A DNA stretch of 64,000 bases from Oxytricha trifallax (GCA_000711775.1 ARYC01002630.1:1-64000), one strand, 5' to 3'. Positions 11,418 through 23,640 are shown, counted from the stretch's first letter. Translations and numbers: made by a program. Notes: a model not told the origin generated them from the letters alone.

Positions 11418-12012
11418 TCAAGAAGATGCCAGTACCAGATTTTTCTAAAGAGTTAAGCTACAAATCTTACTTGAAATATAAGGGTGCTTATGCAGCTCAG
11501 ATAGCCAGCTCTCACTTATCTTGATCCCTTGTCTGTCCTTATCTTTTGAAGAGATGCTGTAACTTTTCTTATGAGATTCTTGAATAATTTCTTTCAAGTA
11601 ATCGTCTTTAATTGTTGCAAGTATGCCAAAGAAATAGTTTCTTTCAGGCAGTTTATTTGACAACTGCTTCTTAGTAGGCAGGTAGAGCGAAACCTCTGGG
11701 TCGTTCATAGCATCATCATATAAGTTAGTCACTGAGATTTCTGGATAGTTTGGAATCTCTGCAAACTTTACATCTTAAGTTTTCAATGCTTTCTTCTCTT
11801 CGCAGAGTATCGCCCTTAGAAATGAAATTTTGGTACCTTCCATCGTTGGCAAGAACAAACCAACTACATAATCAAGATGAGTTACTATGAGTTCATTACC
11901 TTGCTGCACCAGGTAGCGATGCAAATCCTCCTTGCTTCTAAATCTTTGAATCAATTCTTGTGCTTGCACTCTTTTCATTGCATCTTTTCATTGCATCATT
12001 CATTGACTCCAT
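11418..12012 (-). pseudogene. TBE 22-kDa protein gene with a 13-bp duplication
   Basis: This is the TBE 22-kDa gene, of unknown function. The start ATG at 12012-12010 gives MESMNDAMKR. A 13-bp tandem duplication at about 11968-11994 (CATCTTTTCATTG-like units) then breaks the frame. An in-frame ATG at 11978 allows the remainder to be read. From there the frame is open in the ciliate code through LFLPTMEGTKISFLRAI, IPNYPEISVTNLYDD and KLPERNYFFGILATIKDDYL to TGA at 11420-11418. Without the duplication the product would be about 194 residues, which fits 22 kDa. The 1-207 copy ends at the same stop. Confidence 0.75.
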
Positions 12013-12546
12013 CTTGTTTACAGATCTAAGAAATGATTTTCAAATTTAAGTTTATTGATTTCAATTATTTACCTCTGTAAAACTTACTATTAAATATGGG
12101 CATCCTATAGGAGGTCAACCTCTAAGAAGGATATGGAGAAGGTTTTGAGAACTGGTTTCAAACTTGAGAGATTGATATCAATTTCTACTGTTATAGTTCC
12201 ATATTTTTAAATTTAAATTGGTACGTACTTAATTAGGAGCAGCTCCTAAAATGCTAGTACTTAATTAGGAGCACCCTAATTTTAATCATAAAATCACAAA
12301 TACCTCCTAAAGCAGTACGTACTTAATTAGGTGCACCTCCTAAATCGGTAAGTGCTATAATTAACTTATTATTGAAAGTTAAAATGGTTACTTCCTCACC
12401 CATATTTAGAGCTGAATCGTCTCTTAACACTCATAATTCTTCTTTAATACTCTAAGAACTTCCCTTGATACTTGTAGGCTTGCAAAGCTCTCATATAAGC
12501 TCTCAGTTATAGAGGCAGTTTTATAATTTTAAATTCAAATTTAAAT

Positions 12547-13995
12547 ATGAGCGCTAACATTTTAAGAAAAACAACAGCACTTCCATCAAACTAAATGAGA
12601 CTTACCTTTGGCAGCAATAAAAAGTGTGATAGCTGTGAGATGAACTCTCTTAAAGAACTACCAGAGCTATCACTTGAGGTCTCTGTTATTAAAATAGAAA
12701 TTAATAATAGAAAATAAATGGCAAATAAGTGTGTGGGAGACAGAGAGGAGGAGAAAGGTATTAATGATATTCCTATACAAACTGAAGAAATAGAAGTATA
12801 CTTTTGTGAGCTGTGTGAGAGAGATTTTGCTCATAAATCAAGCTGGTATAGACATATAAAGGAGCATAGAGAAGCCAAGCCTACTGTATACTTAAAGCAT
12901 GACGAAATCGATGGGAAGTATGATTGCTTTGAGTGCCATAAATAGTACTCTCATACAAGAGACTTGAAGAAACATCTTTTAAAAGCTCACAAAAAAGACA
13001 TAGAAATTGAAAAACATGAAGTTGAGTTGAAGCTTCTCAACAAAAGAAAATCGAGGAATTATTCTAAAGTGACAGTGCCTGAATAAGCTAGTGAATTAGA
13101 GTTCGTTAAGAAGGCACGCAACCAGCTAACCTCTGAAATCACAAAAATCATGATCAAAATTCAATACAAGAAAATACCAGTTCTTGCGTAGATAGATTTA
13201 GATACTTCTCTTTAAAGTTATCTTATTATAGAGGACTCCTTTGATAAGAAAGTTATCAATGATCATCAATGTGCTTACAAGGTTTATCCTTTCAACTATC
13301 TCTTAAGTGATTATAAATATTAGATGGAGTTTACTAACGAGTATCAAGTACTCACTCAAGCAAAATTTAAAGAGTGTAAGTACTTAATCAAGCTAGATGC
13401 TGTTCTACTCGCCAAAGATCATGTTGCTGTCAGACTCCCACTCTATGAAATGACCCTCAGAGATTTCATTAGTGATCAAAGGAATCATAAGTAGCTTGCT
13501 TTGATAGCAACTTAAACCTTAGAAGGCATAAGAGAGTTACATAAGTTAGGCTTTGTTCACAGAGATTTGAAGCCTGAGAATATAATGATAAACTTTTCGC
13601 CTGTAAGAGTGACAATTATTGACTTCAACAGAGCGTTAAGAGTGTAGGTATCAAGGCTAGGAAGTGTAATGGGAACTCCAGGCTATTATCCAGAAAGAGA
13701 AGACTGGAGAGACGGAGACTTTCAATGGGATTTGTGGGCAATAGCAGCAATAATAATAGAATGCGATAAGCCATGCAAAGATTATTACTCAACAAGGTGT
13801 GAAAAGGATGCGAAGCAAAGAATAAAGCAATTTATAGATAAAACAAGAGTATCTCAAGCATTGAAATAGATGGCAGAGTAAGTAATAATAAAGCCAAACC
13901 CACGATCAGACATATCGATAGAGTAAATAGAATAGTGGTTGACTAAAATAAACTACAGACCTCTTCCACATGATACAAATGAGCATTTTGAGTGA
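12547..13995 (+). CDS. TBE 57-kDa C2H2 zinc-finger / protein kinase
   Basis: The frame is intact: 482 residues from ATG 12547 to TGA 13993-13995, with TAA and TAG read as Gln. Its size matches the known TBE 57-kDa protein. Two C2H2 fingers are visible: C87, C90, H103, H107 and C127, C130, H143, H148. A basic linker leads to a kinase domain with AYKVY (likely ATP-binding Lys), an FTNEYQVL helix C, VHRDLKPEN (H338-R339-D340), IDFN at 358-361 where most kinases have DFG, GTPGYYPERE and DLWAIAAIIIE. The fingers suggest DNA or RNA binding and the kinase domain suggests signalling or self-control. The precise role in transposition is unknown. It is the only complete ORF of this element. Confidence 0.93.
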
Positions 13996-14037
13996 TTAAA
14001 GTAAATACATTTACTATATATTTCACATTAAAACCTA

Positions 14038-14114
14038 TTAATAACCCCAACCCATAACAAATTCCCTACAAATTAAAGCACTTATAAACTTCATTAAGGG
14101 GTTTTGGGGTTTTG
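14038..14114 (-). repeat. TBE right terminal inverted repeat
   Basis: This is the inverted partner of 10055-10131. It ends in two G4T4 units and is followed by the AAT target duplication. Confidence 0.85.
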
Positions 14115-14493
14115 AATAGGCTCATGAATCCAAACTTTCAATCAATATTTAAATAAGTTTTCTTTATTAATAGAAAATTTTTATTATTTTATCTTTGTTA
14201 AACACATAAATATGCTGATTTTATTATAAATTAACTAAAAGTGCTATTTTACAAATAAAAACCATGAAAATGGAGGATGTTAGATAGAATTTTATTTAAA
14301 AAATTATAATTAATTGTAATTATAATATGCTAACTTCACTTCCATCATAAAATGGAACTATTATAGTTTAATTTTAATATAATAAAAGTTGATAACTTTG
14401 AAACTACGCAACATATATCCAAAATACTCTTATTATAACTGCTAACATTCTCATGGCATGTACAAATCAAAATTTATGTCAAATAAAATTTTC

Positions 14494-15002
14494 GGGGGGG
14501 AAAGTTTCCTGCACCGGTTTATTATAAAAAAAAGTTTTTAGGTTAGTTTCCTGCACTAAATTTTTTTCATTTTTAGAATTGTATTTTTATCACATTTATC
14601 AACCAAATTTTTTACTATTTTTTTAAATATATTATTACTTAATCTATTCTTCAATTAATCAATATCTTTATTAACCACCATCCAAACAAGGTGAAATTTA
14701 TCCACTATATAGATTCAATCTGATATTAGTAGACTTTTGTATCTTAAACATAATATTGTCCTCTCTGTACCAATGAAATTCCAAATATTTTATTTAATTG
14801 TTGTTAATATTCTAATTAATTATTTCAATGATATATAATATTAGATAAAGTATAATACTATATTTTCAAGAAGTTCGTCTATGATATAAAAAATATCTTA
14901 AAAATTATGGGTTGTAAAACAAATTTTATTGTTAAATTTATGAAATTTTACAAATAAAAAAAGTGCAGGAAACTATCACGAGTGCAGGAAACTTTCCCCC
15001 CC
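14494..15002. mobile_element. MITE with AAGTTTCCTGCAC ends (509 bp)
   Basis: This is a non-coding element with terminal inverted repeats that start with a G run and AAAGTTTCCTGCAC. The motif AGTTTCCTGCAC occurs a second time just inside each end (about 14549 and 14964). It is flanked by an exact 8-bp duplication AAATTTTC (14486-14493 and 15003-15010). A second copy, inverted, lies at 47288-47782, and internal stretches such as ACAGAGAGGACAAT-type sequence are shared. An 8-bp duplication suggests mobilisation by a hAT- or P-like transposase rather than by TBE. No gene is inside. Confidence 0.85.
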
Positions 15003-15104
15003 AAATTTTCATATTAAATGTCAATAATTCTTGTACCATATCTTAAATTAAGCAGTAAATTTAAATATTTCTTAACATAAATTTACCCAAAATTTCGAAA
15101 ATAT

Positions 15105-15215
15105 ATATTTCACATTCCGCAAAAGAACCAATTTCTCTACTAACCCAAAGAATACCCACACTTTATCCTACAAATCAAAGCACTTATGAACAGCATTAAG
15201 GGGTTTTGGGGTTTT
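15105..15215. repeat. Solo TBE terminal end
   Basis: About 110 bp match the right end of the 18546-22644 TBE: the start of the transposase region, the ACTAACCC block, and the ITR ending GGGGTTTTGGGGTTTT. No other TBE sequence is attached. It is a truncated insertion or the remnant of a deletion. Confidence 0.7.
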
Positions 15216-15560
15216 AATTTTTACTGAATATTTTTCTTTTAAGACAGCTAATTTTTCATTGTAATCGTAGTAATACACACATTGATTTGCAACAAATATG
15301 ACTGTCTTAAAGGCTTAAATTTTAAACTTTAATAAAATTATTACTAAAATTATGACTAAATTTTCTAAATGTATATGCCGCTAATATTGTTGATTAATTA
15401 ATATTTTTGAATAATTTATGGAATTTTTTCAAAATTTTGATTAGATATTAATTGGAAATTTAATAGAATTTAAATATCAATATAAGCTACTTAAAATTTT
15501 TGAGAAATATACATTATTAATCTAAAATTTATAATAAATTTTTTTGCATGAAGAAGTCTA

Positions 15561-16142
15561 ATTGGTATGATTTCTAGCAATCTTGTATCACATAATACTG
15601 TAGGAATTTTTATGCATCTAACAGATCCTTACTTACTATAACTCTGATATTTCAGATGCCTAGTATTTGGTCACTCGTTGTTTATCGGTAATTTCAGGAA
15701 TATTCAATTTAATACAAACAATCAAATCATTAATAGATGAGCAAACTTGCATAAATTTCAATGTTTTGATATTTTTATTATATTAATTTTAGTTATTAAA
15801 ATTTATGATTTTTATCGTATTTAAATTGTTATTAAGTTAATTGTAATTTATAAAGAAAATTTTTTTAAAATTTGTAATTCAACTTATTAAAATTCATAAA
15901 TTTTAATAACTAAAATTAATCTAATAAAAATATCAAAACATTGAAATTTATGCAAGTTTGCTCATCTATTAATGATTTGATTGTTTGTATTAAATTGAAT
16001 ATTCCTGAAATTACCGATAAACAACGAGTGACCAAATACAAGGCATCTGAAATATCAGAGTTATAGAAAGAAAGGATCTGTTAGATGCATAAAAATTCCT
16101 ACAGTATTATGTGATACAAGATTGCTAGAAATTATACCAATA
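15561..16142. repeat. Palindromic (foldback) repeat, about 580 bp
   Basis: The arms (about 15561-15808 and 15893-16142) are close to perfect inverted copies separated by about 85 bp of AT-rich DNA. The arms hold GC-richer patches such as GGTCACTCGTTGTTTATCGG, which have no reading frame of note. The end sequence (ATTGGTATGATTTCTAGC) does not match the F1 family. Confidence 0.85.
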
Positions 16143-16739
16143 AATTTAATTATCCAAAAAGATTTATTATAAATTTTCGATTAATTCTATATCTTTTCTC
16201 AAATAAAATTATTTTAATGTTTTTCTTTTATTTGAATAATTTATTGCTAGATAAAATTAATATCAAATTGAAAAGGCAAACATTATTAGACATAAATTTT
16301 TTATAATCAACCTCAAATCTTAAAGATTTTAGAGTTATAATAAATAATATACTAATTTATTTACTATAGCATTTAAAAAATAGTATTTAGATTATTTCTG
16401 AATTTTTGTTCATTAAAAAAATAGGAAAAAAAATCTATAAACATTGATATAATTTTTTTATCTATAAAATCAAGGAAAGTTAAATGTTGATCATTAAAAA
16501 TATTCAATGCTATACTGTGAAAAAATTATAAGACTTGTCCATTTATTTTACTTTATTTAACTCTATAATTTGAAGTTTTTTAAATATCATTAAAAAATAA
16601 AATAAAATACAAATCTTAAATATTTTGAATTTGAATTAAATTGATTTAAATATAATTTATATTTTAACTTAATTGTCACAATTAAGTACATTTTGAAAAA
16701 TAAAATTCTTTTTTTATTTGAAGTGTTTATTATATATAA

Positions 16740-18236
16740 TTGGGGTGTTGACTGCCGTGCCTCCCACCAACGTCAGCATCCCAAAGGACTTCATGGCCTC
16801 CCAGTCACTTAAGGAACTCCCAGCCAAGTCAGAGCCTCCCACATTTTTTTTATCAATAAAAAATGATATTTTTATATAAATTTTGCAATATAAATATTTA
16901 TTTTTTTAATCATTAGTTTGCAGTTTTATAAAAAAATAACTTTTTTTTACATAAAATTTGGGTGAGTGCCCAAGTACCAAACGAATAATAGAGAAAAATA
17001 ACATTTGTGCATATCTAGTAATTTTACTATTTTTATGAATGTATTAATTGAGGTTGAATTTATTTCAGACTCTTTCCTTTAGGAATTGGGGTAACAAGCA
17101 GGTGTTACAAAGGAGGATAAACTAACTTTTCATCATATTTAGCAAAACAATATTGCATGAATATAATCTTCTAAATAATATATTGGCATATTTAAATAAA
17201 TAATAACCTCTAATATTCATGAATATATATGCAAATAATATACTGTGAAATAAAATATTTATCTAATTATATGATGATTTAACTTTTTAACAAAAAAGGC
17301 TTTAGTAATGTATATAGAATAAACTAAATCAAAAATATATTTGGATAGATGTATTTAAATTTAATTAAATGGTAATAATATTGGGATAACCTACTAAAAT
17401 CTTTTATATTATTTTATGAACTTTGATAGACAGTATTGAGAATTTCTCTATTTCTATAGTTTAAAACAAAATATAAATTAATTTTAAAATTGTAAACTAA
17501 CAATTTCTATTAACTGTTTCAGTTATAATTACTAGTCACAGGAAAGTAGCAAATATCCTATGTTATATTTTTTAAATAAAATTGAAGACATTAACAATTA
17601 ATTTTCTAAGTTTAATTTGTATATGTAAGCGAATAAACAATAAGTTTTAAAATTAAAATATATTAAAAATACACTATTTTTCCAAGAAAAAAAGTGCTTA
17701 AAAAAAACATTATCCATAAGGATGAAATTAAAAAACAGTTTTTGAATCTAACTTATTTTATCAACCATTCATTAATTAAATTTTATAATAAATAATGATA
17801 CAACTATTCTCAATATTGATCATACTTGTGATATGATTTCGAGAACCTAAATTCAATAGAATCCAAAGGAAATTGGATCATTCTAGCAAATGGGAATAAT
17901 TTGTTAATATAACCGATTTTTGAAATGGGAAAATTTGATAAATAAGAATAAGATTATATTAGTGTCTTTTTAAGTTTGTAATAATTAAGAAAATTGTATT
18001 TAAAATGTAGTATAATTTGAAATCAACTAAAATTGAATTTAATTATATAAAAAGAAATTAATATCTTTATGATATTAAATTTTGGGAGGCCTTGATACTT
18101 CTTGGAGGTCCTGACTTTTGATGGGAGGCCCTGATAGAGGTAGGTGGGAGGCACAGCCATCAATCTCGTTTTGGGAGGCCCCAACGGCACATGGAGGCCC
18201 TGACGTTGGTGGGAAGCACGGACGTCAATACCCTAA
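16740..18236. mobile_element. 1.5-kb element with GGGAGGC-rich inverted ends
   Basis: The terminal inverted repeats run over about 38 bp and share GTTGAC near the tip and CCCACCAACGTCAG further in. Inside each end the motif GCCTCCCA or its complement recurs: about three times on the left (16758-16846) and about seven times on the right (18084-18210). The middle 1.2 kb is AT-rich and shows no recognisable gene, so this looks like a non-autonomous DNA transposon. The target duplication could not be fixed. Confidence 0.7.
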
Positions 18237-18684
18237 AATTGTAATTAAAGAAATTCTTAATAATTTTTAATTTATAATAAAAGAATTTAAATATAACTCT
18301 AATCAATTTTGATTCTTTTACTTTTTATAAAGAGAAAATATTTTATTCCATATTGATTAGTAATTATTTTTTAATTATAAAAAAAATAATAAATTTATTA
18401 TTTAATCTTAAGATTAGTTTTATATAAGAATACTCAATTTTTCTATTCCTTAAGTATAAGGGTAAACCTCGATGTCATTATCAAAATTAGCGTTAAGGAT
18501 AAAACCCTTCTCAAAGAATATATATGATTGATAAAGAATCACATTCAAAACCCCAAAACCCCTTAGTGAGGTTTATAAGTGCTTTGATTAGTAGGGTAAA
18601 GTTGGGGTTTTATTAGGGTTAGTAGAGAATACGCAAGTTTAATGAGACTTTAATATGTATTTAATGAGTATTAGTTAAATTATA

Positions 18685-20124
18685 TCACACGAATTTTACT
18701 TGCTTGTCTTTGTTGTATCTCTTGAATCTCGCTTTATAGTGGTTCGAGCATATCGTCTAAGGATTGTCTTGGATATGCTGGAGCTCTTACCATTATCTTC
18801 TCTACAATCTTCTTTATTTCTTAGCAAACATCATCTTGTTTTATGTGCTTCTCAGCTAGATTTATTGATTATTTTTCATATTTTGTATTAATGTAAGCCA
18901 TGCTTTCCATATCGCACTCTAAAATTATTGCAGCTACTGCCCAAACATCCCACTAAATAGAGCCATTAGTCCATGTCTCTCTGATTGGGAAGTAACCTGG
19001 AGTACCAAGAACCTTTGCTAAGGTTACAATCTCTTATCATAAGGCTCTATTAAAATCGATTACAACTACTTCTAAAGGGCAAAGGTTTAGCATAACATTT
19101 TCAGGCTTCAAATCTCTATGAACGTATCCAAGTCGTGAAGTTCCTAAACACCCTTTACCATATTAGATAGAATATCATTCAAGTCATCTGGGTATCTGTT
19201 TTAATATAGATAATCTCGGAGAGTCATTTAAAACTTTTTTAGCCTTAGCGCGATGAAACCAAACCCTAAAATAACACCATCTAGCTTGAGCAAATTCTTG
19301 CAAACTTTTTTCTAAGCCTCTCTAAGTACAATATATTCGTTAGCAAACTCATTTTGATACTGCTCGTTTTTAAGGAGATAGCTGAAAGAATATACCTTGT
19401 AGGCATAGTCATCAACCATATGAGTTTTGCTTTAGCAGGTACGTTTATATGTAAGTAGTTTTCAATACAACTGCTAAGGCCTACTGCATTTAGTGCAGGA
19501 ATATACATGGCTCTCTCTTAAAAGCATGCTAAAAAGACATTACCAGCAGGTTGATTCATTAATTCTATTAGCTACTGCCTCTTGAGCTTCTCCTGTTGTT
19601 CTTTTTAAGTCTCAAGATTATTAGATTTTCTTTTAGCGGGCACTAATTTCTAAGTCTCTTTATCCTAAATCAAGAACTCACTTAGGTGATGCTTCTGCAT
19701 ATGCTTCTTAACTTTAGCTGAGTGAGTATAAGACTTCTAACAAGTCGTGCACTAGTACCTGCCATCGACCTTATCATGCTTAAAATACACCTTAGCTTTC
19801 CCAGAGTGAACCTCTTTCATATGTCTCTTCAAACTGGAATCAGTAGAGAAAAAATTTTAGCAGTCTTAGCATTCAAAAGTTTTAATCCTTTAAATCTGAA
19901 GCTGTTCATTTTCTTCCTCAACATCTTTTATTAATGTTTAAACTTCTATTTCAGCTTTCTGTTTCATGTTTTAAACCTATATAATAAAAACCTGTGCTTC
20001 AAATTCAAGAGCTCTTAACTCTGCCTCCCTCTCAATATATATAACTTTGTTTCTTGATAACCAAAGTTAAGAATTGATTGACCTGCTCCTAAAAGTGCCG
20101 CTCTACGATTTAAGTTGACCGCCA
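18685..20124 (-). pseudogene. TBE 57-kDa zinc-finger/kinase, frameshifted
   Basis: The start ATG at 20124-20122 gives MAVNLNRRAALLGAG, followed by a frame change near 20040. Two C2H2 fingers are then clear: CQDCQNFFSTDSSLKRHMKEVH and a YQCTTCQKSYTH finger. The kinase domain follows with DDYAYKVYSF, VHRDLKPEN in a shifted frame near 19110, IDFNRAL near 19055, GTPGYFP and WDVWAVAAIILE. At least three frame changes separate these blocks. The IDFN block is the same as in the intact copy, so loss of the DFG Gly is a family trait, not a local mutation. Confidence 0.8.
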
Positions 20125-20686
20125 TGTTTAAATTCAAATTTAAAATTCTATTATAAAGCTATTAAAACCTCTATAGCTATAGCTGAACTATATAGGAGTT
20201 GCTACAGCATTAATGATGGTTTGATCTCACTTTAAGACTTCATATTTATACACAGTTTATAACTATAATTTTTGTAATTTTGCACTTAATAATTTTGATT
20301 CTGGTACCAACTCAGATAAAGTTCAGGTTGGTACTGGTACCAATTAAGTTTTAAACCAGATTGGAACTTTTCCATTAAAACCTCACTGGATTAAAACTAG
20401 GTACAAATTAAGTTTTGGTACTATTAAATTGGTACCAATTAAACTTAAACGAATTTAGTACCGGTACTAAATTTAAACAAATTTAGTACTAATTTAATGG
20501 AACTAAATTGATAAAAATGGAGCTCCATCTCTGAAGTTTGTTACAGCTTCTGCGAACCTTCTCCACGTATCTTTACAGGGTTGACCTCCTATAAGATGCC
20601 CACATTTAATAGTAAGATTTTAAAGGAAAGGATCCAGAAGTCTATAAATTAAAACTTGAAATTCATTAATAGGAAGAGGAACAAAG

Positions 20687-21225
20687 ATGGAATCATTCAA
20701 TGAACAAATGAAAAGGGTTGAGGCTCAAGAATGATATCAAGATTCAGAAGCAAGGAGGATCTCTATCGATACCTTACTTAGCATGGTAAAATAAATTGAT
20801 GTTAATCAACGATGTATACAGCTGGTCTATTCCTTCCAACGATGGAAGGTACTAAAATATCATTCTTAAAAGCAATACTCTGAGAGGAGAAGAAAGCTTT
20901 TAAAAACATAGAAATCAAACTGATTGAAATACCTAACTACCCAGAGATTTCAGTCACAAATCTCTACGAGGATGAAATGAAAGATGATGAAGTGGTTATT
21001 TACCTTCCTAGCAAGAAGCAACTCTCAAATAAATTGCCTGAAAGAAACTTCTTCTTTGGTGTTCTTGGTACAATCAAAGAGGATTATTTGAGAAAAATTA
21101 TAGAAGAAACTCATAAGAAACGCTACTCTATTTCTCCTGAAGATTAAAAGAAGCAAGGAATACTAATAAGCGAGACGTGGCTAGCAGAGCTTAAGAAGCA
21201 TCCTTATCTCTCTAGTAAGCTTTGA
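20687..21225 (+). pseudogene. TBE 22-kDa gene, frameshifted
   Basis: The ATG at 20687 gives MESFNEQMKRVEAQE. One base is then missing (GAATGATATC), which brings a TGA at once. Later blocks are LFLPTMEGTKIS, a TGA at the position of a Cys codon near 20880, IPNYPEISVTNLYED and RNFFFGVLGTIKEDYL, ending at TGA 21223-21225. A conserved basic tail (MNIDAGAGTKRRK) follows at 21362-21475. The function is unknown. Confidence 0.75.
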
Positions 21226-21482
21226 TTTATAACTTTTTAGGGAAACCTGGAACTGGTATATTTCTAATGAAAGAGAATGCAAAGGTTAACAGAGAGAGAA
21301 AGTCTCAAACCATTCATTAAGTTAGCAAGAGACTTTATAATGAAGTTTAAAAGTCTGATGAAATGAACATAGATGCTGGTGCTGGTACAAAGAGAAGAAA
21401 AATGGGTCCTAGTAAAGCACCAGAGGAAGAAAAGAAAGAGAAGCCGAATCCATTTAAGAGTTCGTTTGAAATGTGAAATAAT

Positions 21483-22520
21483 TCATTCATTTAAGTCAAA
21501 CACTTATTAATAAACATTCATTCTTCCTTTCCTTGCACATATCGTAGTCTAGTCTTTACCCACTCTCTTGCAACTACTCTGTATTAAGTCTACTGTGTCG
21601 ATTGGTAGATCATGCATTAGGTGATACAGCAAGAGTTTCTTGTAGTGAGTCTTAATCTAACTCCAATAGAATTCGATTCCATTAAATTGAGGACTGTAAA
21701 GAACGTTATACACAGGAGTTATCTTTAATTCTTCATAAGCTTTCTTAGATTCCTTAGTCTTATGAACTGAGAGGTTATCAACAAACAGGATGATCTCTTG
21801 ATCGTTGTACATATCTCTTAGCTAATGTAAGAACTCTATATACTGCTCTCGCTTAATAGAGCGAGGATGAATAACATAAGTTCTAAGCCTGAATCTTCAC
21901 TGATACCAGCCAAAATTGCGTCAGTGACAACCTTAACCTTTTAGTCATACACTTCTATATTATCGTACTTCTTGTACCAAGACTTATTAATAAAGGTGTT
22001 GAACGAAACACAGCTTCATCAGCGTGTATGAACTTAATGTTATTATCAACAGACCTCTGCATTTAATCATATATATAGTTTAAATTATTACTATAAAAGG
22101 CAGAGTAAAGTCAATCACTCTCTTCACTCTTTGACAGTCTTGAAGGCAATACCATTCCTTCAATAAATATTTGCAATAGTCTATGGTGAGATACGCATGT
22201 CAGGAAACTTGCGATGAAACATCACAGCTCGCTAGTCAAGTGGGAAATGTGCCCAATACTTAAGAGTCTTAGAATCGCAGAGATATTCAATAGGGTGCTA
22301 AGAGAACTTTTATTTTCTTACAGGATGTTATCAAGAACCAGAATTGAAATGCTAAACAGCTAACAAGCAATGATACCTAACTGTTGAGGCACTCTTGCGC
22401 AGGAGCTTAGCTATAGCAGCATAATTCATAACTGGTTTGAGTTAGTCTAAATTAATACTCGCACCATACCTAAGCTTAAGCAGTAAATCTAAATACTTCT
22501 CATCATAAATAGACCCCAAA
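21483..22520 (-). pseudogene. TBE transposase, frameshifted
   Basis: This is a DDE transposase gene on the minus strand. LGSIYDEKYLDLLLKLRYG marks the N-terminus. KFIHADEAVF (first Asp) lies near 22030, the LFVDNLS block (second Asp) near 21775 and the FNGIEFYW-type block (Glu) near 21680. Frame changes occur close to the start, near 22340 and near 22010. The 3' end at TGA 21485-21483 lies 10 bp from the tail of the 22-kDa region on the other strand. Confidence 0.75.
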
Positions 22521-22649
22521 ATCGCTAATTTCTATTTCTCATTTTGCAAACTGGCCTAATTTCTCTACTAACCCTAATAAAACCCCAACTTTACCCTACT
22601 AATCAAAGCACTTATAAACCTCACTAAGGGGTTTTGGGGTTTTGATTCT

Positions 22650-23640
22650 AGATATATTTATAATTCATAAATACTTTAAAAGATAAGTAAAATATAGAAA
22701 ATTATAAAATATATAATATTTAAAAGATCTTGCCATGTTCTATATAATAATGTAAATAAGTTTAATTAGTTTCTGAGGAAAAAAAATTATTTAATTTTTA
22801 TAATTAAATTAACATTATAATTTTAATTTATGTTTAAAAATAAAGAAATAAGGATATAAAAATTGAAGATCGCATTATCTTTTGTCTTTCATCAATATAA
22901 ACATTATTAATTGACGAGGAGTGAGTAGGAAAAATATTTATTTTGTCATTTTAGCATTTTATTTATAATACTTTTTATCGATAAAATGAATCTTAATTAG
23001 GGAATATAAAAATTTATATTAAAAAATAAATTTAAGTAATTATATTCAATTATTAGATGGACTTTAATTCAAATCTCATTAAAAGGTTAGTTAAATAACT
23101 TAGCTATTTATATATAGATTCATATTCAACAGTTATAAATCCGCAAAAATCATCCTCTATTATTATTTCTTCAAGATTTCTTACAATACTAATATTTTTA
23201 GCAAATCTTTGACTAAGACTCGTTATGCCTAATATAATTCTTTTTGGATTACTCAATTCTCAGTTCTAAAAATAATATTTAAAATCATAAAAGTTTCAAT
23301 TGGAATGTAATGACATTTTGCTAAATGTATTTAAATGTCACAGCATAAGAATGTTTATCTTGTGCATATAAGTTAAAATATGATTTCGGCCACTATTATC
23401 TTCTATTCCAATTAAAATCGCTGGTTAATTGTTTTATAAAACGTTAGGTCTTTTTAATAATATTCAGAAATTATATTGAATATTTCTTAATATCTTAAAA
23501 ATATCATAATAAAAAATATCACAATAAAATTTTTTTCCTATTATCAATTTTTATTAATTTCCTTTTAGAAACAATAAAAATACCTATTAAATTAAAAAAA
23601 ATTAATCAGCAATATCTTTTTCATTAATATAAGGAGATTT
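22650..23640. other. AT-rich spacer
   Basis: No gene, repeat or element end was recognised. Confidence 0.45.

Larger units (their letters stand above)
10055..14114. mobile_element. Full-length TBE transposon (4060 bp)
   Basis: This is a complete element. It begins with CAAAACCCCAAAACCCC and ends with the inverted form GGGGTTTTGGGGTTTTG. Both sides are flanked by AAT (10052-10054 and 14115-14117), a perfect ANT target duplication. The terminal inverted repeats are about 77 bp, running from the telomeric repeat through a GTAGGGAATTTGTTA-type block to GGGGTTATTAAT. Inside are a transposase gene (plus), a 22-kDa gene (minus) and a 57-kDa zinc-finger/kinase gene (plus), which is the standard TBE layout. 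The 57-kDa frame is intact; the other two carry small frameshifts. Confidence 0.95.
18546..22644. mobile_element. Full-length TBE transposon (4099 bp), second subfamily
   Basis: This is a complete element with CAAAACCCCAAAACCCC at the left, the inverted form at the right, and ATT on both sides (18543-18545 and 22645-22647). It is in the opposite orientation to the 10-kb copy: kinase gene minus, 22-kDa gene plus, transposase minus. Its terminal repeats read GTAGGGTAAAGTTGGGG where the 10-kb copy reads GGGAATTTGTTA, and its proteins differ throughout, so it is a different TBE subfamily. All three genes carry frameshifts or stops. Confidence 0.93.
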
